DNA from: Rhodovastum sp963714255
GTDB lineage: Bacteria; Pseudomonadota; Alphaproteobacteria; Acetobacterales; Acetobacteraceae
Assembly (NCBI GenBank): GCA_963714255.1
Contig: CAVQNU010000032.1
Coordinates: 66,510 to 130,509 of the forward strand
DNA: 64,000 nt
Direction: 5' to 3'
Shown: piece by piece, positions 36,000 through 45,336 of the stretch
Numbering within the stretch: the stretch's first letter is position 1
Layout: the number at the start of each line of letters is the position of its first letter
Notes under the pieces: generated by a model
What the model saw: only the letters and a program-made list of their open reading frames with translations
Database searches by the model: none
What the model was told of the DNA's origin: nothing
Program-made: the position numbers and the translations under genes

Positions 36000-36749
36000 A
36001 TGGCCGACGCCGAATTCGACTCCCCCGCGTTTCTCGCCCTGCTGCGCCAGGGCGACGAGGGCGCGTACCGGCGGCTGATCCGCCGCTATCATGGCTCCCT
36101 GGTCGGGGTCGCCAGCACCATCATCGGCAGCCGGGCCCAGGCCGAGGAAGTGGTGCAGGATGGCTGGCTCGCCGTGTTCGGTGCGGTGTCGCGCTTCGAG
36201 GGGCGGTCCACCCTGGCCGCCTGGATCTTCACCATCGTGCTGAACCGCGCCCGCAGCCGCGCCCGCCAGGAAGGCCGCCTGGTGGCGCTGCCGGAGGGGC
36301 TCGCCGGCGGCGAGCGCGGCGTGCCGGAGGGCGATTTCCTGCCGGACGGCCATTGGCGCGAGGTGCCCGCCCTGTGGGACGAACTCGACCCCGAACGCGT
36401 CGTCGGCGGCCGCCAGCTCTGGGACCATGTGCAACAGGTGATCGAGCAGCTTCCCGCCGGCCAGCGGGCGGTGGTGATTTTGCGCGACATGGAAGGGGCC
36501 AGCGCCGAGGAGGCCTGCGCGCTGCTGTCGCTGTCGCCCGAAAACCAGCGGGTGCTGCTGCACCGCGCCCGCAACCGCATCCGCCGCGCCATCGACACGC
36601 TGGTGGGCGGGGCCCGTGAGCCGGTGCTCCCGCGGGCCACGAGGCGGGCCGGGCAGACCCTGAAATCGGCCTTGTTCATGTCGCTGACAGTCTTCCGGGG
36701 CCGATGGTTGCTGTCATCTTTTTCCATCAGCGGTTGCGGGCGCCTATGA
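36000..36749 (+). CDS. ECF-type RNA polymerase sigma factor
   Basis: The 249-residue product starts MADAEFDSPAFLALLRQGDE. Region 2 runs YRRLIRRYHGSLVGVASTII through AEEVVQDGWLAVFGAVSRFE and STLAAWIFTIVLNRARSRAR. Region 4 runs QVIEQLPAGQRAVVILRDME and SPENQRVLLHRARNRIRRAI. About 50 extra C-terminal residues beyond the usual end look unlike a sigma domain; a frameshift near 36600 or a late stop could explain them. It is divergent from the zf-HC2 gene. The downstream secretion genes are possible targets, but no promoter motif was identified. Confidence 0.9.
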   Translation: MADAEFDSPAFLALLRQGDEGAYRRLIRRYHGSLVGVASTIIGSRAQAEEVVQDGWLAVFGAVSRFEGRSTLAAWIFTIVLNRARSRARQEGRLVALPEGLAGGERGVPEGDFLPDGHWREVPALWDELDPERVVGGRQLWDHVQQVIEQLPAGQRAVVILRDMEGASAEEACALLSLSPENQRVLLHRARNRIRRAIDTLVGGAREPVLPRATRRAGQTLKSALFMSLTVFRGRWLLSSFSISGCGRL

Positions 36750-36916
36750 TATACGGGCGGTTCGGTGCCGGGGGCGGCCTGAACCGCTTGCATCAACTGT
36801 GCCCGCCGGGGGCGCGGCAGGCGATGCGTGGTCCGGGGCAAGGCCGCGCCGCGGCGGCAACCACACGGGCGGCGACGGCGCGTCCCTCCCCTACTCGAGG
36901 CTAGAGGACCAGGCAT

Positions 36917-39124
36917 TTGACGCAGTCGCATGACCAGGCACAGTACGCCGCCGACCCGCATGCCGTCCGCATCATGGCCGTGTCCGCCGCCGCCGAGTAC
37001 CACGGCGTTCAGCTCGACCCCGGCGCGCTCCGGCGGACCGATGGCGCGGCCCCGGGCAGCCATGATCTGGCGGCATGGGCGCGCGCTGCCGGCCTGCAGG
37101 CCAAACCGGCCCGGCTGAACTGGCGCCGTCTGATGAAGCGGCGGGATTCCGCCCCGGTGGTGCTGCTGCTGACGAACGGCGGCGCGGCGCTGACGATCCG
37201 GGCCGACCGGGGCCGCAACGTCGTCTGGCTGCGCGACCCCTCGATCCCGCGCGAACAGGATGGCGTTCCGGTCGACGAGCTGCGGCTGCGCCAGGTCTGG
37301 TCGGGCGAGGCGCTTCTCATCAAGCCGCGGGTGACCCGTTCCGAAGATTCCCGGCTCGGCCTCGGCTTTTTGTTCCGCCTGGTGATGGCTGAGCGGCAGC
37401 TGATGCGCGATGTTCTGATCGCCTCGCTGGTGCTCAGCTTCCTGGCCTTGCTGCCGGCGTTGACTGTGATGGTCGTGCTGAACAAGGTGATCACCTACCG
37501 CAACGTGGCCACGCTGAACGTCATCGCCGCCATGCTCGCGGTCGCTGTCGTATGGGAGACGCTGCTTGGCTATGCGCGGCGGCGGATGATCAACGCCGTG
37601 GGCACGCGGGTGGACGTGAAGCTCAACGCCATGGTGTTCGCCCGCGTGCTCGGCTTGCCGCTCGATTTCTTCGAGCGGCGGCAGACCGGCGCCATCATGT
37701 ACCAGGTCAACCAGGTCCAGAAAATCCGCGACTTCCTGACCGGCAAGCTGCTCGCCACCATGCTCGACCTGGTGACGGTGCTGGTGATGCTGCCGGTGCT
37801 GTTCTACCTGGACGCCACCCTCACCTGGCTGATCATCGCCTGCGCCGGGCTGTGCGGCACGATCATCCTGATCTTTCTCGGGCCGGTGCGCCGCGCATAT
37901 GGCCGCTGGATCCACGCCGAGATGCAGCGTTCCACCGTCATGCTGGAAACCGTGCACGGCATGCGCACCGTCAAGTCCCTGGCGCTGGAGCGCCAGCAGC
38001 GGGAGGCGTTCGACCGGGTCACCGCCGAATCCGCCGATGCCAAGGAACAGCTCGGCTACATCAGCAACTGGCCGGAAACGCTGGCCGGCGTCATCGAAAC
38101 CTTCATGAGCCGCGGCGTGCTGATGATCGGCGCGCTGATGGCGCTGATCGAAGGCCGCGGCGAGCTGGGCGTGCTGATGGCTTTCATGATGCTGGGCGGG
38201 CGACTGGCCCATCCGCTGGCCAATACGGCAAGGCTGATCGAGGACCTGGAGGAAGTGCGCGGCGCCATCGCGATTGCCTCCAACGTGGTCGACAGCCGGC
38301 AGGAAGTGGCGGCGCCGAACCTCGGCGCGCAGCCGGAGATCCGCGGCGCCATCCGTTTCGACAAGGTCGATTTCGCCTATCCCGGGGTCCGCACGCTGGC
38401 GCTCGAATCGACCAGCTTCTTCATTCCGGCCGGCAGTTCGGTCGGGCTGGTCGGGCGCTCGGGATCGGGCAAGTCCACCGTCACCCGGTTGCTGCAAGGC
38501 TTCGCCACCGGCTTCGAGGGGGCCATCGAAATCGACGGCCATGAGATCCGCGGCATCAACCTCGAATACCTGCGCCACCAGTTCGGCGTGGTGCTGCAGG
38601 ACAATTTTCTGTTCCGCGGCAGTATCCGCGAGAACATCATCGCCGCCCGCCCGGGCCTGACCCTGGCGGATGCGGTGCGCGCCGCCCGACTGGCCGGGGC
38701 CGAGGAATTCGTCGAGCGCCTGCCGGACGGCTATGAGACAGTCGTCGAGGAAGGCTCTCCCAACCTGTCCGGCGGCCAGCGACAGCGGCTGGCGATTGCC
38801 CGCGCGCTCATCCACGACCCGCGGATCCTGATCCTGGACGAGGCGACCTCGGCGCTGGACCCGGAGAGCGAAGCACTGGTGAACGCCAATATCGCCCGCA
38901 TCGCCGAGGGCCGGACCATGGTGGTGGTGTCGCACCGGCTGTCGTCGCTGACCGAAATGGACCAGATCATCGTGCTGGACCGCGGCCGGGTGATGGATGC
39001 CGGCCCGCACCGCGATCTGGTGGAACGCTGCCCGGTGTACCGCCAGTTGTGGCTGCAGCAGACGCGCTACATGGAAACCCAGCGGGCAGCGGCGCCGGCG
39101 CCGGTGCTGGCGCAAGGTCATTGA
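36917..39124 (+). CDS. Type I secretion ABC transporter with degenerate C39 domain
   Basis: The 735-residue HlyB-like exporter starts at TTG after AGAGGACC. The N-terminal 10-135 is a C39-like domain, but the catalytic Cys position reads MAVSAAAEYHGVQLD, so it should dock rather than cleave substrates. The six-helix transmembrane domain spans ~155-430. The ATPase has P-loop GRSGSGKS (513-520), Q-loop GVVLQDNFLF, signature NLSGGQRQRLAIARAL (~615) and Walker B ILILDEATSALD. It would drive one-step export across both membranes with the adaptor encoded 13 bases downstream. No outer-membrane TolC gene and no repeat-rich substrate is in the window. Confidence 0.95.
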   Translation: MTQSHDQAQYAADPHAVRIMAVSAAAEYHGVQLDPGALRRTDGAAPGSHDLAAWARAAGLQAKPARLNWRRLMKRRDSAPVVLLLTNGGAALTIRADRGRNVVWLRDPSIPREQDGVPVDELRLRQVWSGEALLIKPRVTRSEDSRLGLGFLFRLVMAERQLMRDVLIASLVLSFLALLPALTVMVVLNKVITYRNVATLNVIAAMLAVAVVWETLLGYARRRMINAVGTRVDVKLNAMVFARVLGLPLDFFERRQTGAIMYQVNQVQKIRDFLTGKLLATMLDLVTVLVMLPVLFYLDATLTWLIIACAGLCGTIILIFLGPVRRAYGRWIHAEMQRSTVMLETVHGMRTVKSLALERQQREAFDRVTAESADAKEQLGYISNWPETLAGVIETFMSRGVLMIGALMALIEGRGELGVLMAFMMLGGRLAHPLANTARLIEDLEEVRGAIAIASNVVDSRQEVAAPNLGAQPEIRGAIRFDKVDFAYPGVRTLALESTSFFIPAGSSVGLVGRSGSGKSTVTRLLQGFATGFEGAIEIDGHEIRGINLEYLRHQFGVVLQDNFLFRGSIRENIIAARPGLTLADAVRAARLAGAEEFVERLPDGYETVVEEGSPNLSGGQRQRLAIARALIHDPRILILDEATSALDPESEALVNANIARIAEGRTMVVVSHRLSSLTEMDQIIVLDRGRVMDAGPHRDLVERCPVYRQLWLQQTRYMETQRAAAPAPVLAQGH

Positions 39125-39137
39125 GAGGCGCGCGCAC

Positions 39138-40574
39138 ATGAGCAGTCTTCCTGTGCCGATGAAGACGCGGCAGATCAAGGCGGGGCTGGCGAAATCGGGC
39201 GGCCGGGCGGTTGCGCTGCACTCCGACGCGGCGGCGCCGGTGCTGCTGGAGTACCAGTCGCCGATGGCGGCGCTGATTGCGCGGCCGGTGCCGCCGGCGT
39301 CGCGCCGCATGACCTGGGCCATCGCCGGGATGTTCGTGGCCGCACTGGCGGCGATGGTGCTGGTGCCGATCAACCGGAATGTGTTCGCCGCAGGCAAGGT
39401 GACCGCGGTCAACGGCAACCTGACCGTCCAGCCGCTGGAAACCTCGCTGGTGCGCGCGATCAACGTCAAGGAAGGCCAGCTGGTGCATGCCGGCGACGTG
39501 CTGGCCGAGCTCGACCCGACCTTTGCCCAGGCGGACATGGGATCGCTGGAAGCCCAGGTGAACAGCCTGCAGGCCGAGGTCGACCGGCTGACGGCGGAAA
39601 CGCAGGACCGCCCCTACCTGTCCGACGGCACCCCGCCGGGGCAGCTGCAGGAACTGATGTTCACCCAACGGCACAGCGAACGCAGCTTCAAGCTGGAGTC
39701 GTTTGCGCAGCAAATCGAGTCGGCGCGGGTGAAACTGGTGCAGGCGGCCTCGGACGTGGCGTCGTTCACCGAGCGGGTGAAGCTCGCCGCCGAGGTGGAA
39801 GCCAAGCGGCGCGAGCTTGAGCGGATGCAGGTCGGCAGCCAGCTGGACCGTCTGCAGTCGACCGACACGCGCATGAACGCCGAAGCCCAGCTGGCGATGG
39901 CGAAATCGCAGGTGCGCGCGGCGCGAAGCGACCTGGAAGGGCTGGTGGCCCAGCGCAACGACTATTTGCAGCAATGGGCCGCGGATACCTCGGAGAAGCT
40001 GACCGAACAGGGGCGCCTGCTGGCCGATGGGCGCGAGCAGCTGAACAAGGCGCGGCTGCGGCGCAAGCTGGTGCAGCTGCGGGCGGATCGCGACGCGATC
40101 GTGCTGCGGATCGCACCGGTGAGCGTGGGCACGGTGATGCAGTCGGGCGACGCGTTCCTGGAGCTGGTGCCGCTGGACGCGCCGCTGCAGATCGACGCGG
40201 TGGTGGATGGCCGCGAAATGGGGTTCGTGCGGATCGGCAACCCGGTCACGATCAAGTTCGATACTTTCCCGTATCCGCTGCATGGCACGGCGACAGGCAC
40301 GGTGCGCTCGGTGAGCCCTGACAGCTTCAAGGACCCGACCGCAGCACCGACCCTGGGCGCGCTGCAGCAGCAGTCGCAGGAGGGGATCGGGGCGCTGTTC
40401 TTCCGCACAAGGATGTCGATCGACGAGGTGCGGCTGCACGATCTGCCGGAGGGGGCGCGCATCGTGCCCGGCATGCCGGTGAAGGCCGACATCCTTATCG
40501 GCAAGCGTAACGTCCTCGGCTTCCTGATGTCCCGGTTCATCCCGTCCGCCGATTCGGGTTTGCGCGCGCCGTAG
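39138..40574 (+). CDS. HlyD-family type I secretion adaptor (periplasmic membrane fusion protein)
   Basis: The predicted product has 478 residues. A cytoplasmic N-terminal segment precedes a single TM helix at 59-77. A lipoyl/barrel-sandwich half (GKVTAVNGNLTVQPLETSLV, GQLVHAGDVLAELDPTFAQA) follows, then a long alpha-helical hairpin (about 140-330), the second lipoyl half (DAIVLRIAPVSVGTVMQSGD) and a beta-barrel ending ARIVPGMPVKADILIGKRNV. This is the HlyD/PrtE layout. It starts 13 bases after the ABC transporter and forms the inner-membrane part of a type I channel. A TolC-type partner must come from elsewhere. Confidence 0.94.
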   Translation: MSSLPVPMKTRQIKAGLAKSGGRAVALHSDAAAPVLLEYQSPMAALIARPVPPASRRMTWAIAGMFVAALAAMVLVPINRNVFAAGKVTAVNGNLTVQPLETSLVRAINVKEGQLVHAGDVLAELDPTFAQADMGSLEAQVNSLQAEVDRLTAETQDRPYLSDGTPPGQLQELMFTQRHSERSFKLESFAQQIESARVKLVQAASDVASFTERVKLAAEVEAKRRELERMQVGSQLDRLQSTDTRMNAEAQLAMAKSQVRAARSDLEGLVAQRNDYLQQWAADTSEKLTEQGRLLADGREQLNKARLRRKLVQLRADRDAIVLRIAPVSVGTVMQSGDAFLELVPLDAPLQIDAVVDGREMGFVRIGNPVTIKFDTFPYPLHGTATGTVRSVSPDSFKDPTAAPTLGALQQQSQEGIGALFFRTRMSIDEVRLHDLPEGARIVPGMPVKADILIGKRNVLGFLMSRFIPSADSGLRAP

Positions 40575-40603
40575 CCGGCGCGGCGGGACGTGCCGCAACA
40601 GCC

Positions 40604-41227
40604 CTAAAATCCCCGGCGCAGTTCCAGCAGCCCGAACGCGGCGAGCGCCAGCCCGGCGGCGCGGCCGATCCAGACCCGTGTGCGCGTACCCAGCGCGTGG
40701 CGAAACAAGGTGACGGTGCCGACGATGCCGCACCACCACAGCAGCGACCCGGCGAACACGCCGCCCACTGTCGCCGCCGCACTGGCGGCGGTAAAGCCCG
40801 ATGGCGGGACGAGAGCGCTGAAAATGGCGGCGAACATGATGATCGTGGGCGGGTTGGTCAGCGTCAGCAGCACCGCACTGCCGAACGCCGCCGGCCAGGA
40901 GGCGGCGGGTCCGCCTTCAGCCGGCGCGGCATCGGCGCGCGCGCGCAGAGCGGTCAGCCCGAGCCAGATCAGGAACAGCCCGGCGGCAATGTGCAGCGGC
41001 CGCTCGAATTCCAGCAGGAACGACGCAACCCCGGCGATCCCCAGGGCCGCGACCGCGGCATAGAGGCCGTCGCCGCTGGCGATGCCGAGCCCGGTCGCCA
41101 GTCCCTGGCGCCAGCCGCGCGTGAGGGTGCGACGCATGCACAGCAGGCCCATCGGCCCGACCGGCGCGGCCACGGCAAGGCCGAGGCCCGCCGCCTTGAG
41201 GGTGAGCAGCAACAGGATCATGGGCAT
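40604..41227 (-). CDS. LysE/RhtB family exporter
   Basis: The 207-residue membrane protein opens MPMILLLLTLKAAGLGLAVA and carries the family signature AAPVGPMGLLCMRRTLTRGW at about 18-37. Six hydrophobic stretches follow, including FGSAVLLTLTNPPTIIMFAA. Such proteins export amino acids or related metabolites using the proton gradient. It converges with the adaptor gene and diverges from the TPR glycosyltransferase gene, with a 67-bp hairpin in the divergent gap. The substrate is unknown. Confidence 0.9.
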   Translation of the reverse strand: MPMILLLLTLKAAGLGLAVAAPVGPMGLLCMRRTLTRGWRQGLATGLGIASGDGLYAAVAALGIAGVASFLLEFERPLHIAAGLFLIWLGLTALRARADAAPAEGGPAASWPAAFGSAVLLTLTNPPTIIMFAAIFSALVPPSGFTAASAAATVGGVFAGSLLWWCGIVGTVTLFRHALGTRTRVWIGRAAGLALAAFGLLELRRGF

Positions 41228-41276
41228 AGAGTTGGCGGCAAACCGGGTGCGGTCAATCCGCGCGGGCGGTGCTGCG

Positions 41277-41343
41277 GGGCAATCGGGTGAAGAAAGAAAG
41301 GCCAGGGCTCTGTCCTGGCCTTTCTTTCTTCACCCGATTGCCC
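41277..41343. repeat. Dispersed hairpin repeat, copy g: 67-bp hairpin between divergent genes
   Basis: Thirty bases beginning GGGCAATCGGGTGAAGAAAG are followed by a 7-base loop GCTCTGT and then the exact 30-base complement ending CACCCGATTGCCC. The inner part GGCCAGG/CCTGGCC is the same stem as in the other dispersed repeats, but here only the outermost arms remain. It lies between the lysE-like and TPR gene starts, so it would be transcribed into at least one 5' leader. Confidence 0.95.
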
Positions 41344-41407
41344 TGCGGCGCCGGCCGGGCTACTTCGCCATCTGCCGCCGGGACATGCCGGATAAAGCAA
41401 CGGATCG

Positions 41408-43618
41408 ATGAACCGTCAACCAGACCGGGCGGAGCAAGCACCGTCCCCGTCCGCGCAGGATGTGTTCATGCACGCCCTGCGGCATCATCAGGCCGGGCGG
41501 TCCGCCGAGGCCGCGCAACTTTACCGCCAGGTTCTGGCGGCCGATCCAAACCATGCCGACAGCCTGCACCTGCTCGGCATGATATCCGCCCAGATGGGAC
41601 AATATGACCTGGCCATTGACCTGATCCGTCGGGCGATCGCCGTCGATGCCAAGGTGGCTTATTATCATTGCAACCTGGGTGCGGCGCTGCGGGCACAGGG
41701 GTACACCGACGAGGCAGTCGCCTGCTTTGGCACAGCGATCGGTCTTCATCCGGAATATCCGGAGGCCCATTTCAACCTGGGCGCCGCGCTGGCCGACCAG
41801 GGACGGGCCGACGAGGCCGCCGCCTGTTACCGCCGCACCCTGACCCTCCGGCCGGACCATCCGGACGCGCATAACAACCTGGGTGTGCTGCTCAAGGAGC
41901 AGGGACGGCTGGACGAGGCGATGGCCTGCTTCCGCCGCACCCTGGCCCTCCGGCCGGACCATCCGGAAGCACATAACAACCTGGGCGTCGCGCTGGCCGG
42001 ACAGGGACAGCCGGACCAGGCCGGCGAATGCTTCCGCCGGGCCATTGCGCTCCGCGCCGGCTACGCTGCGGCGCATAGCGGCCTGGGCATCGCGCTGAAG
42101 CAACAGGGGCGGCTGGAGGAGGCGGCGGCCTGCTTTCGCCGGGCACTCGAGCTTCAGCCGGATTTCCCGGCAGGACACTACAACCTGGGTAATTTGCTGC
42201 GCGAAATGGGGCAACTGGAGGAGGCGGTCGTCTGTTACCGCCGCGCCGTGGCACTCCGCCCGGATAACCCGCAGGCGCACACCAATCTGGGCATCGCGCT
42301 GCAGGCCCTGGGACGGCTGGAGGAGGCTTCGGCGCACTACGCGCGGCTGCTGGAGATCAGGCCGGATGACCTGCCGGGATATTCGAATTTGCTGTTCACC
42401 CAGAACTACCTGGCGAATAGGCCCCCGGACGCCCTGCGCGACATCGCCCGCCGTTTCGGCGGCCTGATATCCCGCCGGGCCGGGCAGGCCTTTACCGGCT
42501 GGAGCGAATGCCCCCCAGATCAGCCCCTGCGTGTGGGCCTGGTGTCCGGCGATCTTCGCAATCATCCGGTCGGGTTTTTCCTGGAAGGGTTGCTGCGCGC
42601 CGCCGACCCGGCCCGTGTGGCGTTTCTGGCATTCCCATCGCATGACGGCGAAGACGAGCTGACATCGCGCATCAAGCCGCATCTGACTGCGTGGCAGCCG
42701 ATCCACGCCCTGAACGACGCGGCGGCGGCACATCTGATCCATGCCGAGCGGGTTCAGGTGCTGCTCGACCTGTCCGGCCATACCGATCACAACCGCCTGC
42801 CGGTGTTTGCCTGGCGTCCGGCACCGGTGCAGGCGACGTGGCTCGGCTATGTCGCCACCACGGGCGTTGCCGAAATGGACTATATCATCGGCGATCCGCA
42901 CGTCGCACCCGCCTGCGAGTTCCATCATTTCACCGAGACCGTGTGGACTCTGCCGGAGATTTACTACTGCTTCACTCCGCCGGCAGTAGCGGTGGAGGTA
43001 TCCGGATTGCCGGCGCTGTCGGGCGGCGGCGTGACGTTCGGGTGTTTTAACAACCTGAGCAAGATCACCGATCAGGTGATTTGCGTGTGGGCGCGCGTGC
43101 TGCGGGCAGTGCCGGGCAGCCGGCTGATGCTCAAAGCCGGCCAGCTTCGCGACCCGGCCGTGCGCAGCGCCACCCGCGCGCGATTCGCCGCCCACGGAAT
43201 CGGCGCCGAACGCCTGCTGATCGAGCCCCCCTCGCCACGCACCAACTATCTGCGCGCCTATCACCGCATCGATATCGCGCTCGATCCGTTCCCGTACCCG
43301 GGCGGGACCACCAGTTGCGAAGCGCTCTGGATGGGGGTGCCGGTGCTGACCAGACGGGGAAACCGCTTCCTTTCACATGCCGGCGAGACCATCGCGCGCA
43401 ACGCCGGTCTGGCCGACTGGATCGCCGACGGCGACGACGATTACGTGACGAAAGCGGTGCGCTTTGCCGCCGACCTGGAGTGGCTTGCCAGGCTGCGCGG
43501 GCAGTTGCGGGCGCAAGTGCTGGCATCCCCCGTGTTCGATGCGCCTCGGTTCGCCAGGCATTTCGAGGACGCGCTTTGGGGGATGTGGGAACGGTGGCGG
43601 GGCAACCAGATTACGTAA
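41408..43618 (+). CDS. TPR-containing O-GlcNAc transferase-like protein (GT41, SPINDLY family)
   Basis: The predicted product has 736 residues. The N-terminal half (about 15-330) is a chain of roughly nine 34-residue tetratricopeptide repeats, with recurring phrases such as HNNLGVLLKEQGRLDEAMAC and ALRPDNPQAHTNLGIALQAL. The C-terminal half is the GT41 fold: LRVGLVSGDLRNHPVGFFLE, VQVLLDLSGHTDHNRLPVFA, APVQATWLGYVATTGVAEMD, and the nucleotide-sugar region DIALDPFPYPGGTTSCEALW. Bacterial members glycosylate proteins or act in surface modification. It stands alone between a hairpin and a convergent porin gene. Confidence 0.93.
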   Translation: MNRQPDRAEQAPSPSAQDVFMHALRHHQAGRSAEAAQLYRQVLAADPNHADSLHLLGMISAQMGQYDLAIDLIRRAIAVDAKVAYYHCNLGAALRAQGYTDEAVACFGTAIGLHPEYPEAHFNLGAALADQGRADEAAACYRRTLTLRPDHPDAHNNLGVLLKEQGRLDEAMACFRRTLALRPDHPEAHNNLGVALAGQGQPDQAGECFRRAIALRAGYAAAHSGLGIALKQQGRLEEAAACFRRALELQPDFPAGHYNLGNLLREMGQLEEAVVCYRRAVALRPDNPQAHTNLGIALQALGRLEEASAHYARLLEIRPDDLPGYSNLLFTQNYLANRPPDALRDIARRFGGLISRRAGQAFTGWSECPPDQPLRVGLVSGDLRNHPVGFFLEGLLRAADPARVAFLAFPSHDGEDELTSRIKPHLTAWQPIHALNDAAAAHLIHAERVQVLLDLSGHTDHNRLPVFAWRPAPVQATWLGYVATTGVAEMDYIIGDPHVAPACEFHHFTETVWTLPEIYYCFTPPAVAVEVSGLPALSGGGVTFGCFNNLSKITDQVICVWARVLRAVPGSRLMLKAGQLRDPAVRSATRARFAAHGIGAERLLIEPPSPRTNYLRAYHRIDIALDPFPYPGGTTSCEALWMGVPVLTRRGNRFLSHAGETIARNAGLADWIADGDDDYVTKAVRFAADLEWLARLRGQLRAQVLASPVFDAPRFARHFEDALWGMWERWRGNQIT

Positions 43619-43699
43619 GGCCAGGGCTCTGCCCTGGACCCGCCGTCGCGCGCAGCGCGCCTTCGCCACGACGGCCGAGAGACCCTTGGAACCCATTCC
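43619..43699. repeat. Dispersed hairpin repeat, copy h (variant insert)
   Basis: GGCCAGGGCTCTGCCCTGG and the end piece CCCTTGGAACCCATTCCTTA match the other copies. The middle stem is replaced by CGTCGCGCGCAGCGCGCCTT and CGCCACGACGG, which pair with each other (CGTCG/CGACG). It fills the convergent junction between the TPR gene and porin 1. Confidence 0.82.
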
Positions 43700-45112
43700 T
43701 TAGAATTCTACGTGCAACCGGCCGCCGAGTATCGAAACCGGTCCGCGGGCACGGTCATAGGCGGGGTTGTTGACGAATTGATAGTCCGCGGTGACACGCA
43801 CACCCGGCCTGATCGCGAAACTGTAGAACGCCTCCGCAATCTGTTCGGGACCGGAGATCGGCAACTGGCCGTCGCCGATGATAATGCCCAGTCCACCCGC
43901 GGCGAGGTAGGCACGCAACTGCCGGCTGGCCAGGTTGATCACACCGGCCACACCGGCCGTGTCGTCCGGCCGCCCCCATCTTGTGCCGGTGAGCAGGAAA
44001 CCGGCGCTGACCGACTGGCTCGCATCGACGTAACTGTAGGACTGGATTCTGCCATCCTGCAGGCCCGCGCGCAGGAAGAAGCCGAGATCCGTGCGCAGTT
44101 GCTGCTCGACGTTCAGCACCACGCCGGCCTTGTTGCGCAGCCGGCGCACGCCATCGGTGGTGGCCGGGCCACCAAGCGCCGCGCCCTGCGCGATCGCGTC
44201 GTCATAACTGGCCATCCGCGCCCGCGTGCCGAAGCCTGTCAACCTGACCGCTCCCGGCTGACCCAGCAGGGCGTAGCGCGCCTCCAGCTCGGCCACGCCC
44301 TGGCTCTGCTGGCCGAGGGGGCTGGCAAGATACTCGCCGCCGGGAACGGTGGTGCCGTCGAACAGGCCGGCGCGGATCGTCCACCAGCCCTGGTACCATT
44401 CCGCCGCCGCGCCAACCGTGAAGTTCCATGCGTCCGACACCGAATCGAAGGCGCCCGAGTCGATGATCGTCCAGTTCAGAAAATCCTCGCGCGGGTCGTG
44501 GGCGTATTTGTTGGTGTCGAACAAATCGACGATCGAGAACTTGCCGACCGTCACGACCAGCCGGTCGGCCGACTGCGTGCCGCCGAGAACGTTGAGATCG
44601 GGCGTCAGAGTTTCGGTCGCGCCGCCGAGGTTGATGGTCTGGCGAAGAAACAGGCGCTGCAGCTTCACATACGGGTCGTTGGCGCCGATCTTGAAGGATT
44701 CGCCATTGGAAAACCCGGCCAGGCCATGCGTGTCGGACAGGCCGAATCCCTGGTCGATTTCCGGATCAACCCAGGCTTCCGCGCCGGGCCACAGGCGGAC
44801 GCCGCCATACAGCGTCGCGGACAACGTCTCGTTGCCACGGCTTCCCGCATCCAGGCTCTGCGGGCCGGGCGGAATGCGGGAGGTGAAGGCGGGATGGTAT
44901 TGCCAGACGCTCGTGGCCTGGCCATGAATGGCCCAGGATTCCGCCGCTGGCGCCGCATCCGTGGCGCTTGCAGCGGCCTCCGCAGCAAGCGGCGCATCGT
45001 CTTGCGGCGATGACACCGGCGGGACGGCCGCACCGGACCGGGGCAGACCGAACAATGTCAGAAAGGCAAGGATTGCAACCGCCCGGCGGGCGGGAGCCGT
45101 CGGCCTGGGCAA
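43700..45112 (-). CDS. OprB-like carbohydrate porin 1
   Basis: The predicted outer-membrane beta-barrel has 470 residues. The start is TTG (GAAGG nine bases upstream), with signal peptide AVAILAFLTLFGLPRSGAA. The mature part opens with WAIHGQATSVWQYHPAFTSR, typical of the alphaproteobacterial OprB/carbohydrate porin group. VWPAADQ-type signatures are absent, but YGGVRLWPGAEAWVDPEIDQ and AEWYQGWWTIRAGLFDGTTV are present. The last residue is phenylalanine (RLHVEF), the BAM sorting signal. It is the most divergent of the three porins here. A role in sugar or small-solute uptake is inferred from the family. Confidence 0.9.
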   Translation of the reverse strand: MPRPTAPARRAVAILAFLTLFGLPRSGAAVPPVSSPQDDAPLAAEAAASATDAAPAAESWAIHGQATSVWQYHPAFTSRIPPGPQSLDAGSRGNETLSATLYGGVRLWPGAEAWVDPEIDQGFGLSDTHGLAGFSNGESFKIGANDPYVKLQRLFLRQTINLGGATETLTPDLNVLGGTQSADRLVVTVGKFSIVDLFDTNKYAHDPREDFLNWTIIDSGAFDSVSDAWNFTVGAAAEWYQGWWTIRAGLFDGTTVPGGEYLASPLGQQSQGVAELEARYALLGQPGAVRLTGFGTRARMASYDDAIAQGAALGGPATTDGVRRLRNKAGVVLNVEQQLRTDLGFFLRAGLQDGRIQSYSYVDASQSVSAGFLLTGTRWGRPDDTAGVAGVINLASRQLRAYLAAGGLGIIIGDGQLPISGPEQIAEAFYSFAIRPGVRVTADYQFVNNPAYDRARGPVSILGGRLHVEF

Positions 45113-45336
45113 GTCCGGCGAACCTTCAGCTCGGTATCCATCACCGAGGATTGCGGGCGTTGGGAAACCGCACAGCGGTCCCGGCCAGCCGATCGGTGCC
45201 GCCGGGTTCCGCTAGGCAGTACGTCTCAGCCAAGGCTAGGCCAATGACAACGGACATACAATTGCGACCGCGCTATGATTATGCGGAAGACGTTCTCTGT
45301 CAGACGCGCAAAAGGAATTGGTTCCGAAAGGCGCGG

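Noticed and set aside
36089..39538. An 1149-codon open frame opposite the sigma factor and ABC transporter
   Set aside because: It spans several genes, has no recognisable domain, and mirrors the codon bias of the opposite strand.
38967..40739. A 590-codon open frame opposite the HlyD-type adaptor
   Set aside because: Histidine/arginine-rich shadow; the plus strand shows a TM helix, lipoyl motifs and a barrel in the correct order.
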